From assembly GCA_002070095.1 (NCBI GenBank), contig MWCR01000010.1, positions 1 through 54,358 on the forward strand: 54,358 bases of DNA, in the 5' to 3' direction. The notes under the pieces were generated by a model. The model had not been told where the DNA came from, made no database searches, and saw only the letters and a program-made list of their open reading frames with translations. This document shows, piece by piece, positions 24,992-33,731 of the stretch; position 1 is the stretch's first letter; every line of letters begins with the position of its first letter. The DNA is from Parcubacteria group bacterium ADurb.Bin192 (GTDB lineage: Bacteria; Patescibacteriota; Patescibacteriia; 2-12-FULL-60-25). Made by a program: the position numbers and the translations under genes.

Positions 24992-27544
24992 ATGTCTTTG
25001 GATTTTGAAAAATATCAGGGGCTAAGCCAAAGCCAAGTCACTGTCAGACAAAAACAAGCGGGCGCCAACATCTTGTTCAAGAAAAAACGCAAGGGTCTTT
25101 TGGATTATGTGATGAAAGTTTTTAACGAGCCCATGCTCATGCTTTTGCTGATCACGGCTTTAATTTATTTTTCCATCAACCAAGCGGGCGACGGCATATT
25201 AATGTTGATCGGGGTGCTGTTCATCATCGGCATAGATTTATACCAAGAAGCCAAAACCGATAAAGCCCTGGAAGCTCTCAAAGAACTGTCCACGCCCAAA
25301 ATCAATGTTATCCGCGACGGCCACATACAGACCATCAACAATCAAGAACTGGTAGCCGGAGATTTATTGTTAGCCCGCGAAGGAGAACGTGTGGCCGGTG
25401 ACGGACTGATACTGGAAAGCTCTAATTTTTCAGTGGATGAATCCATCTTAACCGGCGAGTCAGGGGCTGTCTTTAAAGACAAAATCACTCAAGGCAAGGA
25501 CTGGCCGACAGCCAAAATTGAAAAATTAAAATTTAAAAATACTCCGGAAAACAATCGTGCCTTGGCCGGGACTCTGGTTTTATCCGGACAGGCTCTGATA
25601 TTAATTTCAGGCATCGGCACGCAAACACAATACGGAAAAATCGGAACTTCATTGGCCGAAATCGCTGAAGGCCGGACGCCTTTGCAAAAAAGCACGGGCC
25701 GTATAGTTAAAATATTCGGCCTGGCCGGCCTTGGCGCCTGCCTGGGTTTATTTTTCATTTCTTTGGCCAGAACCGGCTTGCTGGCCGACAGCATTATCAA
25801 AGGGCTGACTCTGGCCATTTCGGTCATCCCTGAAGAGATACCGGTCGTACTGACTGTTTTCGCGGCCCTGGGAGCTTACCGGCTAACCAAAAAAAACGCT
25901 TTGATCCGAAAAATCAACGCCATTGAAACCTTGGGTCACATCACTACCTTGTGTCTGGATAAAACCGGCACTCTGACCGTTAACCGCATGCGCTTAAAAA
26001 ACTTTTTTGATATCACAACCTCAAAGCTGTGCGGTCAATTCAAAAAAAACAATCCTCAGCATATAGAGATGCTGACCAAGGCCGTCCTGACCTGCCAGCC
26101 TGAACCCTTTGATCCGGCCGATATTTCCATTTTTGAACAAGCCAGATCTTTAAAGATCAATGTTGACCGTCTGCATGACCAATACCAGATTGCCCAAGAA
26201 TATGCTTTTGACCAAAACTTGAAATGCATGGGTTATGCCTGGAGATCGTCTAAAAAAGCTGAACTCGTAATTAAAGGCAGTCCTGAAAAGATTCTCGAGC
26301 TCTGTAATTTAAAAGACGAAGACAGAGAAACTCTGCTGAATCAAATCGAGCTCATGGCCTCACAGGGTTTGCGCGTTCTGGGAGTGGCCAGCACCTCTTT
26401 ATCAACCCACAAAATTCCTAAAACTTTGAAGAATATAAAAAATCTTGAGTTTGTTACCCTGCTCGGCTTTGAAGACCCGGTTAAACCACAGGCCAAACAA
26501 GCCGTCGCCGCCTGCCAAAAAGCGGGCATTGCCATCCGCATGATCACGGGCGACCATCCGCGCACCGCCTCGCACGTGGCCTCGATCGTGGGCCTTAAAA
26601 ATCCGGATCAATATTTAACCGGCGTCCAAATAGACGCCATGAATCTGAACGAACTGACCGAAAAAGTCAAAAAATATTTTGTTTTTGCCCGCATCAGCCC
26701 GGAACAAAAACTGCGCCTAATATCGGCTCTAAAAAAATCCGGCCAAGTGGTGGCCATGATCGGCGACGGTGTTAATGACGCTCCGTCACTTAAAGAAGCT
26801 GACGTGGGCGTGGCCATGGGCCAAGGAGGCACCAATGTGGCCAGAGAGGCCGCTGACTTGATTCTGATGGACGACGACCTGTCAACCGTGGCTACCGCCG
26901 TCAGCCATGGCCGGCGCATCTACGACAACATCGTCAAATCCATCTATTTTATTTTTACGGTTCATGTTTACATTGTTTTGCTGGCTCTGATCATTCCCCT
27001 GGTTGGCCTGACCCCCTTCCTGCTCCCCGTACACATCGTGCTGATTGAACTCATCATAGATCCCACCTGCGCCTTGGTATTTGAAAAAATTCCGGCTGAA
27101 CCGGACATCATGCGCCGTCAGCCGCGCGATCGCGGGCAGCAGCTTGTCAGCTTAAATAAATTTTTGCGCACTTTAGCCAAAGGCATCTTCATCTTTGCCT
27201 TGGCCGGAGGAATATATGTTTGGTCATTAAAAATCAATCAGTCCGTGGAAACCGCCCGCGCTCTGGGTTTATCCGTAGTGGTTTTCAGTAATCTGTTCTT
27301 GGTTATAAGCGCGGTTGCTCATAAGCAATCATTAATCAAAGCCTTTGGCTTCATTTTCAATAAAACTTTTCTCTATGTTTACACGGCCGTGATTATCGGG
27401 CTGATCACCCTGATCTATTTGCCGGGCGCCAACACACGCTTTGGTTTAACCGCCGTTTCACCAACTTTAATTTTGATGACCGCCTTTTTGGGATTTTTAC
27501 CGGCCCTAGGCACTGAAATATATAAAAAAATCAAGGCTGTTTAA
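24992..27544 (+). CDS. cation-translocating P-type ATPase
   Basis: 850 residues, P2-type size, with all cytoplasmic landmarks. It has a cation-ATPase N-domain (FEKYQGLSQSQVTVRQ), the A-domain ILTGESGAV, the M4 motif VIPEEIPVVLT (PEEIP in place of PEGLP), the phosphorylation site DKTGTLT with D323, and the hinge MIGDGVNDAPSLKEADVGVAMG. There is a C-terminal block of six helices. It uses ATP to pump a cation, most likely Ca2+ by overall resemblance, across the cell membrane. The start was chosen 6 nt after the -10 box. Its 3' end overlaps the minus-strand 78-aa gene by 4 bp. Confidence 0.92.
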   Translation: MSLDFEKYQGLSQSQVTVRQKQAGANILFKKKRKGLLDYVMKVFNEPMLMLLLITALIYFSINQAGDGILMLIGVLFIIGIDLYQEAKTDKALEALKELSTPKINVIRDGHIQTINNQELVAGDLLLAREGERVAGDGLILESSNFSVDESILTGESGAVFKDKITQGKDWPTAKIEKLKFKNTPENNRALAGTLVLSGQALILISGIGTQTQYGKIGTSLAEIAEGRTPLQKSTGRIVKIFGLAGLGACLGLFFISLARTGLLADSIIKGLTLAISVIPEEIPVVLTVFAALGAYRLTKKNALIRKINAIETLGHITTLCLDKTGTLTVNRMRLKNFFDITTSKLCGQFKKNNPQHIEMLTKAVLTCQPEPFDPADISIFEQARSLKINVDRLHDQYQIAQEYAFDQNLKCMGYAWRSSKKAELVIKGSPEKILELCNLKDEDRETLLNQIELMASQGLRVLGVASTSLSTHKIPKTLKNIKNLEFVTLLGFEDPVKPQAKQAVAACQKAGIAIRMITGDHPRTASHVASIVGLKNPDQYLTGVQIDAMNLNELTEKVKKYFVFARISPEQKLRLISALKKSGQVVAMIGDGVNDAPSLKEADVGVAMGQGGTNVAREAADLILMDDDLSTVATAVSHGRRIYDNIVKSIYFIFTVHVYIVLLALIIPLVGLTPFLLPVHIVLIELIIDPTCALVFEKIPAEPDIMRRQPRDRGQQLVSLNKFLRTLAKGIFIFALAGGIYVWSLKINQSVETARALGLSVVVFSNLFLVISAVAHKQSLIKAFGFIFNKTFLYVYTAVIIGLITLIYLPGANTRFGLTAVSPTLILMTAFLGFLPALGTEIYKKIKAV

Positions 27545-27777
27545 CCTTGGCCGTAAGCGTCGTAATATTCCAGCTCTTGCGCCATGTCTTTAATTTTTTG
27601 CAAAGTATCCAGATAAACACGCTCGCGTTTTAGATCTTCGGGTGTTTTTTTAGGCAAGACATTAAGCAAATTTTCAAAAGTATGACGCGCTTCCAACAAC
27701 CGACGTTTTTCAACCGCCGTCATTTCCGGTTTTAATGGCCGGTCTTTATCGGGCACCCAGGCTTGTTCCATCTTCAT
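27541..27777 (-). CDS. small charged helical protein, unknown
   Basis: Not recognised. 78 residues, highly charged and helical (LKPEMTAVEKRRLLEARHTF, LKRERVYLDTLQKIKDMAQE), consistent with a helical hairpin or coiled coil. The start ATG overlaps the stop of the upstream 99-aa gene (ATGA), so the two are translationally coupled and probably work together. A Met at the third codon is an alternative start. Its own stop overlaps the 3' end of the convergent P-type ATPase gene. Confidence 0.62.
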   Translation of the reverse strand: MKMEQAWVPDKDRPLKPEMTAVEKRRLLEARHTFENLLNVLPKKTPEDLKRERVYLDTLQKIKDMAQELEYYDAYGQG

Positions 27778-28073
27778 ATATCTTGTTTATTAAGCTGGCG
27801 CTGCATCCAGGCCAAGCGCGAAGTGGTAACTTGTCCAGCTCCTTCCAACTCGTTATACAACTTTTGTCCCAAAGTATTTAAATATTGTATGCGCGCGGCC
27901 CGGGCCGTCGGATCTTGAGCTATTTGATTCATGACCCGCGCCCGTTCTTCACCCGATTGCCCGCGTATACCGCTGGCTCTGACCGAAGACTGTCCATCAT
28001 CAACCGGCTTAACCACGGCCGGCTTCTGACTGGTCAATCTTCTCTGACTGAATGGATTAAGACCGGGTTGCAT
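27774..28073 (-). CDS. hypothetical protein, 99 aa, coupled to the 78-aa gene
   Basis: Not recognised. The N-terminal 40 residues are polar and probably disordered (QPGLNPFSQRRLTSQKPAV). The rest is helical (EERARVMNQIAQDPTARAAR; QKLYNELEGAGQVTTSRLAW). The start at 28073 lies exactly 6 nt after a TATAAT on the minus strand, which rules out the upstream in-frame codons to 28088. It forms a two-gene unit with the overlapping downstream gene. Confidence 0.65.
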   Translation of the reverse strand: MQPGLNPFSQRRLTSQKPAVVKPVDDGQSSVRASGIRGQSGEERARVMNQIAQDPTARAARIQYLNTLGQKLYNELEGAGQVTTSRLAWMQRQLNKQDI

Positions 28074-28079
28074 CTGGCT

Positions 28080-28102
28080 ATTATACAATTAAAAATTATC
28101 CC
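28080..28102 (-). promoter_or_regulatory. leaderless promoter of the 99-aa gene
   Basis: The minus strand reads ATAATTTTTAATTG, then TATAAT (28085-28080), then AGCCAG (6 nt), then ATG. The AT-rich word matches the promoters at 24985 and 30275. Confidence 0.6.
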
Positions 28103-28149
28103 GACGCAAACACGCGCTTAACGTACCTAGCGTACATCACGTCCTACTT

Positions 28150-28460
28150 CACAAAACACATAACATGTAGCATGTAACAACGTACCGCGTCGCTCGTCCC
28201 GCGCCCTACGTCACGAAACATGTAGCATGTAACATACAGCAAACATCACAAACGAGCTTGTATTACTCATCCTTCGTCATCCTGAATTAAGTTCAGGATC
28301 TCGTAATTAAACCATTAAAGCGACATCCGTGTCATTGCGAGCGAAGCGCGGCAATCTATTAATAAACCTTCGTCATCCTGAACTTGCCGTGCCCCTCGAA
28401 GTCGTAAGACATAGTGGGGGTTCAGGATCACATCAGTAAATCAACAAATGGCTTAAATTA
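28150..28460. repeat. repeat block downstream of ruvB
   Basis: No gene. Contains two ATGTAGCATGTAACA units (28150-28178, 28217-28238) with a GACGT-type stretch between, TCATCCTGAATTAAGTTCAG (28268-28298), a short GTCATTGCGAGCG...GGCAATCT unit (28331-28357) and a nested TCATCCTGAAC palindrome with inner CCCCTCGAAGTCGTAAGAC (28370-28430). Confidence 0.65.
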
Positions 28461-28467
28461 TTTATAG

Positions 28468-28554
28468 TGGATTCCTGCCTTCCCACTTCGCTAACCCAAC
28501 TTCGCATAAAGCTTCGATGGATTCAGCTCCTAGGGACAGGCCGCAGGAATGACA
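28468..28554. repeat. 87-bp palindromic repeat, copy 1
   Basis: Begins TGGATTCCTGCC and ends GGCCGCAGGAATGACA, so the ends pair. The inner part contains AACTTCGCATAAAGCTTCGA. A second copy at 30091-30177 differs at about one position (AGCTCCTAGGG versus AGCTGCTAGGG). The two copies flank the ruvB gene. Confidence 0.8.
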
Positions 28555-28574
28555 ATATGGATAATGGATAATGG

Positions 28575-28708
28575 ATAATTGGTTATTAAGTGATTGGTTA
28601 TTAAGTGATTGGTGATTGGTTATTGATTATTAAGTGATTGGTGATTGGTTATTGATTATTAAGTGATTGGTTATTAAGTGATTGGTTATTAAATAATTGG
28701 TAATTGAT
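28575..28708. repeat. AT-rich tandem repeat
   Basis: Repeated words TTGGTTATTAAGTGA and TTGGTGATTGGTTATTGA, end to end for about 130 bp up to the ruvB stop codon. It is a degenerate minisatellite; related words occur at about 24853-24940 and 30205-30245. Confidence 0.75.
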
Positions 28709-28710
28709 TA

Positions 28711-29727
28711 TTAAAAAAGCGTATCTGTATTTTCAGGCGGCGGATAGCCTAAATGATCATAAGCCTGACGGGTAACCACCCGGCCGCGAGGAGTTCTGGC
28801 GATCAAGCCTTCTTGCAGTAAAAAAGGTTCCAACACATCTTCCAAAGTATCCGTTTCTTCAGCCATGGCCGCGGCCAAAGTGCTTAAACCGACCGGACCG
28901 CCGTTAAATTTTTCGATAATCAACTTTAAGGCGCGTCTATCCGTGTCATCCAGGCCTTTATCATCAATATTCAAGGCCTTCAAAGCTCCGATGACGGCTT
29001 GTTCGTTGAATAGGCCGTCATTGCGCACTTCGGCGAAATCCCGGACTCGACGCAATAATCGGTTGGCAATACGGGGCGTTTTGCGCGCCCGAGTGGCAAT
29101 GCTGAACGCCGTCGGTTCATCCACGGCCAGCTCTAATAAAGAAGCACTGCGTTTAACAATGGCCGTCATTTCATCCGGGCCGTAAAAATCCAAATGAAAA
29201 ATCGAACCGAACCGGTCGCGTAATGGGCTGGAGAGCAAGCTCAAACGCGTGGTAGCTCCGATTAATGTAAACCTCTTCAAATCCAAGCGTAAAGTTCTGG
29301 CCGACGGGCCTTTGCCGATCACCAGATCCAAAGCATAGTCTTCCATGGCCGGATACAAAACCTCCTCAATATTACGATTCATGCGATGTATTTCATCAAT
29401 AAACAACACATCACCGTCATCCAAATTGGTTAAAATCGCGGCCAAATCACCCACTCTTTCCAAAGCCGGACCGCTGGTTATTCTGATGTTGGCTTCCATC
29501 TCGCGCGCAATCACATGGGCCAAAGTCGTCTTGCCCAAACCCGGCGGTCCGTAAAACAAGACATGTTCACAAGCTTCATTTCGTTTTTTGGCGGCTTCCA
29601 AAAAAATACTTAAATTATCCTTGACCACGGGCTGACCGATAAATTCAGCCAAGGTCTTTGGCCTTAAAGACAAATCTATTTTTTCTTCGCCCTCCAAGGC
29701 TTGAGGTTCAATGACACGCTCTTCCAT
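28711..29727 (-). CDS. ruvB: Holliday junction branch migration helicase RuvB
   Basis: 338 residues, normal length. It is the hexameric AAA+ motor that, with RuvA, drives branch migration of Holliday junctions. Walker A GPPGLGKT is at 60-67, Walker B FIDEIHR at about 109-115, with an intact sensor region ([20 protein letters not shown]) and C-terminal winged-helix ([18 protein letters not shown]). ruvA and ruvC are not adjacent. A TAGGGT-like box lies 9 nt before the ATG. The gene is bracketed by repeat blocks on both sides. Confidence 0.97.
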   Translation of the reverse strand: MEERVIEPQALEGEEKIDLSLRPKTLAEFIGQPVVKDNLSIFLEAAKKRNEACEHVLFYGPPGLGKTTLAHVIAREMEANIRITSGPALERVGDLAAILTNLDDGDVLFIDEIHRMNRNIEEVLYPAMEDYALDLVIGKGPSARTLRLDLKRFTLIGATTRLSLLSSPLRDRFGSIFHLDFYGPDEMTAIVKRSASLLELAVDEPTAFSIATRARKTPRIANRLLRRVRDFAEVRNDGLFNEQAVIGALKALNIDDKGLDDTDRRALKLIIEKFNGGPVGLSTLAAAMAEETDTLEDVLEPFLLQEGLIARTPRGRVVTRQAYDHLGYPPPENTDTLF

Positions 29728-29739
29728 ACGCCTAATACC

Positions 29740-30245
29740 CTACAATGACGGCGGACCGACGTCCATAACGTCATACATTCACTAAACATGTAGCACGTAG
29801 CATGTAACAAACAACCCCAACGTCCCGCATCCTACGTCAAAACCAACATTGTCATTGCGAGGAGCGAGTCCGACGAGTGCCACGGCACGGCGTTCGCGAA
29901 CTCCGTGCCGTAGCAATCTCGCTTATTGGCTAGTCGTCTAAGCAGATTGCCACGTCATGATTACATTCCTCGCAATGACACGATTGTTGACTCGTCATCC
30001 TGAATTCAATTCAGGATCTAACGACTAAATTATTGAAGCGATATCCGTGTCATTGCGAACGAGTCCACAGTAATAATCAATTGATCATATTGGATTCCTG
30101 CCTTCCCACTTCGCTAACCCAACTTCGCATAAAGCTTCGATGGATTCAGCTGCTAGGGACAGGCCGCAGGAATGACAGGGTTGACAGGATGTTGAATTAT
30201 AATACCTCAATTGGTGATTGAATTTTGGTTATTGGTTATTATTTA
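29740..30245. repeat. repeat block upstream of ruvB
   Basis: No gene. ATGTAGCACGTAGCATGTAA repeat (29787-29810), a full GTCATTGCGAG palindromic element with inner GGCGTTCGCGAACTCC (29851-29979), TCATCCTGAATTCAATTCAG (29996-30020), the second 87-bp repeat (30091-30177) and AT-rich tandem words. Confidence 0.7.
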
Positions 30246-30246
30246 T

Positions 30247-30275
30247 TCGTAATTTTTAATTATTAATTGTATACT
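30247..30275 (+). promoter_or_regulatory. AT-rich repeat promoter of small membrane gene
   Basis: TTCGTAATTTTTAATTATTAATTG is followed by TATACT (30270-30275), then 6 nt (ATTGTC) and the ATG at 30282. Same AT-rich word and spacing as at 24985 and 28080. Confidence 0.6.
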
Positions 30276-30281
30276 ATTGTC

Positions 30282-30533
30282 ATGATCCCTCTAATTTATT
30301 TTGTCCTTGCTTGGCTGATTTTCTTGGGTATATTTTTCCTGCTCTCGGCTTTAAGCATTTTTCAAATGCTGCGGCATGGGCTGGCCCATCCCCTGACTCA
30401 AATAAGCACGGCTGCCTTCATCATCTTGTCAGTCGTTATCATATTGGGCACCTTGGGGTATTTGGCAGGCGTTGATTTAAACGGCAGTTTGGACCTCAAT
30501 TCATTATTAAGACTTGACCAAAGCCTCTTATGA
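30282..30533 (+). CDS. small two-helix membrane protein
   Basis: Not recognised. 83 residues with two long hydrophobic segments (about 4-30 and 42-64) and a short polar C-terminus. Its stop codon overlaps the start of the bacterial-PH gene (ATGA), so the two are coupled and may form one membrane complex. The start is fixed by the -10 box. Confidence 0.65.
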   Translation: MIPLIYFVLAWLIFLGIFFLLSALSIFQMLRHGLAHPLTQISTAAFIILSVVIILGTLGYLAGVDLNGSLDLNSLLRLDQSLL

Positions 30534-31150
30534 TTCACTTGGACCACTTGCCCGATGCCTTGGCCGATGAAAAATTAATCAAAGTCTACCGAAGACACCC
30601 GATTACCGCCCTGGGGCTGATGGCTTCTTTGATCGTGATTTTAATCTTGCCCATTGCCAGCTTTATAGTCATCAAAATAAACAATCCGGAAATCCTGAAC
30701 GATCAAGCTCTTTCAACTCTCATGGTATTGGGCGGAGGCTTGTTTTTCATGTTCGCCATATTATTCATTTACCAGCACTTCATGGATTATTGGCTGGATG
30801 TTTGGATTGTCACCAACCGGCGCATTATCAATATCGAACAAAACGGCTTGTTTTCCCGCACCATTTCCGAACTGCGCCTTTACCGTATACAAGACGTGAC
30901 CAGCAAGGTGGATGGTTTTGTGCGCAGCATGCTGCATTTTGGCATGGTTTACGTGCAGACCGCCGGTGAAAAACATTATTTTGTCTTTGAAGACGTCCCC
31001 GATCCCACGGGCATCGCCAAAAATATCCTGCACCTGGCTGAAATTGACCGCCAAGAACACATGGAAGAGGCCATGGAAACCATGGGTCAAACAAGCGCAG
31101 ACAAACATCCCGCCATCCGGGAAAAAACAGCCACACATTTGGAACCGTAA
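30530..31150 (+). CDS. bacterial PH-domain (DUF304/YdbS-like) membrane protein
   Basis: 206 residues. A short N-terminal segment ending in LIKVYRRHPI leads into two transmembrane helices (about 28-50 and 64-88). Then comes a bPH2-type domain with the characteristic WLDVWIVTNRRIINIEQNGLFSRTISELRLYRIQDVTSKVDG stretch (shown as the motif around TNRRII). The protein is anchored in the inner membrane with the PH-like domain in the cytoplasm; function is unknown in general. It is coupled to the 83-aa gene. A strong hairpin follows at 31188. Confidence 0.85.
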   Translation: MIHLDHLPDALADEKLIKVYRRHPITALGLMASLIVILILPIASFIVIKINNPEILNDQALSTLMVLGGGLFFMFAILFIYQHFMDYWLDVWIVTNRRIINIEQNGLFSRTISELRLYRIQDVTSKVDGFVRSMLHFGMVYVQTAGEKHYFVFEDVPDPTGIAKNILHLAEIDRQEHMEEAMETMGQTSADKHPAIREKTATHLEP

Positions 31151-31187
31151 AACCAACAAACAAAAAAATTTTCAATATCAATTATCA

Positions 31188-31221
31188 AATATAAAATGCG
31201 GAGACTGCCGCATTTTATATT
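31188..31221. terminator. bidirectional terminator between convergent genes
   Basis: A perfect 14-bp stem AATATAAAATGCGG/CCGCATTTTATATT with a 6-nt loop, T/A-rich flanks on both sides. It lies between the plus-strand PH-domain gene and the minus-strand SpoIID gene. Confidence 0.8.
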
Positions 31222-31248
31222 TTAAAATTTGATATTTTATATTTGGTT

Positions 31249-33150
31249 TTATCTGTACCATTTCTGCAGTTCAACCCCTTTATAAAAGTATTTTAAAATA
31301 TAGTCATAAGTCCGGCTTTCGTGGGCGGCCATGGCCAAGGCGCCGGAAGCGGACATACCCACGCCGTGGCCCCAGAGTGTTTTGCCCGCATCTTGCGGAA
31401 CCGGCACGCCCACGCACCATTCCACTTCTCCATACCAAACTTCGCTCCAGCTCCGGGTACGGCCGTCTGAACGTGAAAAATACGGTGTAATGGCAATCTT
31501 GCCTTGATGGGTAACGATTATACCGCGCGTTTCATCGATGGCCGCCACGATTCTGGGACTGCGCGCCTCTTGGCCGTATCCGCGGTAAACCTGATCATAC
31601 TTGGCGTCCACGATATAAAACTCATCCGCGTGCTTGGTGGCCCGTGTTACATGATACATGGCATAAGTACGCGCCGCCACCAATAAAGTTTTTTGAAATT
31701 CCATGGGACTGACATCCGAAGTTTCAGCGATGCCTTTCAAGTACCATTCCATGGGCAGTTCATTGATGACCCAGACAGCATCCGTCTTGGGCGTAAAACG
31801 CAGTTCCAATTTGCCTCTGAATTTATTATCATTGGCGCCCGGCAGCCAGCTGACCGGCCGGCTGAAATCAGTGATTTCCAAAGGCGACAAGCCATCCGGA
31901 GCCACGGCCACGTAATACTGCGTGGATTGAGTCTGGCAGCGGGGGCCCGTAGCTTTATACACTCCATTAACACGATCATAAAAAACTTTGGCAATCTCAC
32001 CCGGATTAAAAGTACAAACATTGGTTGAACCTTGAGTTAGACTGAACCCCGTACTTACTCCCCTGACCATCAAAATATCATCCGTGGTTTTATATAAACC
32101 AACACGGATTATGGGTTCAACAGGCAAGTTACCCGGATCTACGGGCGGAACATAAGTATTATTGACGGTATTTTGAGTGGTATTGGAGCTGACCGATTCC
32201 GGCTGGATCATGCCATCGGCCGTCACGGTGACCGGAATTTCAATCAAACCGCCGGGCACTTCTTGACCATCGGTCTCCACGCTGAAACGAACCGTGTAAT
32301 TACCTTTTTTGGCCGGCGCTTTAACCTGAAAATGCACCAAACTTAAAGCACCCGGAGCCGTAACATTATTCACTGTTTTAACTTCCGTGCCCGAAACCCA
32401 AGAATCGTGTCTGACACCCGAATAACGAGTCCCTAAGTCAGGCACCACTTCTTTTAAAGTCACGCGCTGTTTTTTCCATTCCGTGTTACCGATATTCTGC
32501 AGACCAAAACTAACATACAAAGTGCCGTTGCCCGAAGTGATAAATGGTCCGCCCGGCTTTAACAACAGTCTGGCCAAATAATCTTTAACCGATCCCAACA
32601 GATTGGATGCCTGCTCATTGGAAGCGGTTTGATTGTTGATTGCGGGCGCCGGAGAAACCGGTGCGGGCAAAGCCGAGCCTCCCACTTTAAAAGCTATTTC
32701 TATAACCGTATTTTTATGCCAAGTCGAACCGTCTCCCAATAAAAATCTTTGAGTATAGGTGCCGGGCGCGGCAGGCGCTTTCACATAAAAAGAAACGGTC
32801 GCTATTTGGCCGGGAGCCACGGACTTTTCGTTGATCACGGCCGGCAAATCCGCCTTTTTCCAGGTACCGTAATACAAGACGCTTTTATCGCCGTACGCAT
32901 AAAAAGCTGTTTTATCCAAACCCCCCTGCCAGGTGTATGAAGTCTGATTTTTAATGGACACGAAAATATTCTTGACTTCATTGGGCTGTAAATTGACTTG
33001 CGAGCGCTCAACAATGGTCACGGCCTCCGCTCCCTTAATCCCGAACACACAAAAAGCCGACAAAAAAACCGCCAAACCTGCCAATGACTTGATTGACAGC
33101 CAGCCGGCCTTTGAACAAATCCGACGTTTAATTTCCTCCTGATTAAACAT
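31249..33150 (-). CDS. SpoIID/LytB-domain cell-wall protein
   Basis: 633 residues. An N-terminal membrane anchor or signal (about 18-43) is followed by two Ig-like, NEW/CARDB-type beta domains (about 45-155 and 195-310) and a Ser/Thr/Asn linker. The C-terminal SpoIID domain is at about 415-633. SpoIID hallmarks seen: EWYLKGIAETSDVSPMEFQ, LLVAARTYAMYH, the Ser-rich FSRSDGRTRSWSEVW and LWGHGVGMSASGALAMA. Family members cut denuded peptidoglycan strands or assist amidases, here in a non-sporulating organism, so wall remodelling is likely. Its partners SpoIIP and SpoIIM are not visible. A TAAAAT box lies 7 nt before the ATG. Confidence 0.87.
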   Translation of the reverse strand: MFNQEEIKRRICSKAGWLSIKSLAGLAVFLSAFCVFGIKGAEAVTIVERSQVNLQPNEVKNIFVSIKNQTSYTWQGGLDKTAFYAYGDKSVLYYGTWKKADLPAVINEKSVAPGQIATVSFYVKAPAAPGTYTQRFLLGDGSTWHKNTVIEIAFKVGGSALPAPVSPAPAINNQTASNEQASNLLGSVKDYLARLLLKPGGPFITSGNGTLYVSFGLQNIGNTEWKKQRVTLKEVVPDLGTRYSGVRHDSWVSGTEVKTVNNVTAPGALSLVHFQVKAPAKKGNYTVRFSVETDGQEVPGGLIEIPVTVTADGMIQPESVSSNTTQNTVNNTYVPPVDPGNLPVEPIIRVGLYKTTDDILMVRGVSTGFSLTQGSTNVCTFNPGEIAKVFYDRVNGVYKATGPRCQTQSTQYYVAVAPDGLSPLEITDFSRPVSWLPGANDNKFRGKLELRFTPKTDAVWVINELPMEWYLKGIAETSDVSPMEFQKTLLVAARTYAMYHVTRATKHADEFYIVDAKYDQVYRGYGQEARSPRIVAAIDETRGIIVTHQGKIAITPYFSRSDGRTRSWSEVWYGEVEWCVGVPVPQDAGKTLWGHGVGMSASGALAMAAHESRTYDYILKYFYKGVELQKWYR

Positions 33151-33305
33151 ATTGCTAATTTTATTTTAATTAAACAACCTCAAACAGACACTGAAAATAA
33201 AATAGCATTTTTTGGCTCTATCGTCAATAAAAATGCTTAATTTTGCCTAATTTTAGACAAGTCTAAAAATTGTACTCAATCATGTCCTCCAAGCTAAACC
33301 CTCGA

Positions 33306-33557
33306 TCAATCGTCCTTGCCCAATATACCGCGCAATTCCCGATCCTCCCGAACTCTTTTTTCGTAATCAGCCGGTGTTTCAGGCACATGAAATTTTTTAT
33401 CCGCGAAAGACAGACGAGCTATATCCGAGGTTCCTCCCGTATTTTCACGCGGCTTCTCGCGCGCGGCTCTTTCTTTCCGGCTTTCTTCCACCATTCTTTG
33501 AGCTGTTTGCTGTGAGGCGTCAGAAATATTATCTCCGCCCGGTGCGATTTTCGACAT
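33306..33557 (-). CDS. small charged hypothetical protein, 83 aa
   Basis: Not recognised. 83 residues, very polar (Lys/Arg/Glu-rich) and probably partly disordered (ERAAREKPRENTGGTSDIAR), with no membrane segment. The upstream 50 bp are AT-rich with no Shine-Dalgarno site. The start codon ATGTCG is the first in frame. It lies between the SpoIID gene and the divergent flippase gene. Confidence 0.55.
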   Translation of the reverse strand: MSKIAPGGDNISDASQQTAQRMVEESRKERAAREKPRENTGGTSDIARLSFADKKFHVPETPADYEKRVREDRELRGILGKDD

Positions 33558-33731
33558 AATTATCTGATTAAAATCAAAATTATCAAATATTAAAATATAA
33601 ATTCAGGAGTCGCTGTGCGATTTTATTATATAAATAACGAAGTTCACATGATTTTTTATTTTATATTTAATTATTTTTTAATTAATTGGTCAATTGGCTT
33701 TTCCGGCCGAGTTGTGCCAAAATGCTGGGAT

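Noticed and set aside
27541-28073. Toxin-antitoxin reading of the two small overlapping genes
   Set aside because: Coupled small charged proteins fit the size, but neither has a DNA-binding or toxin motif I can identify.
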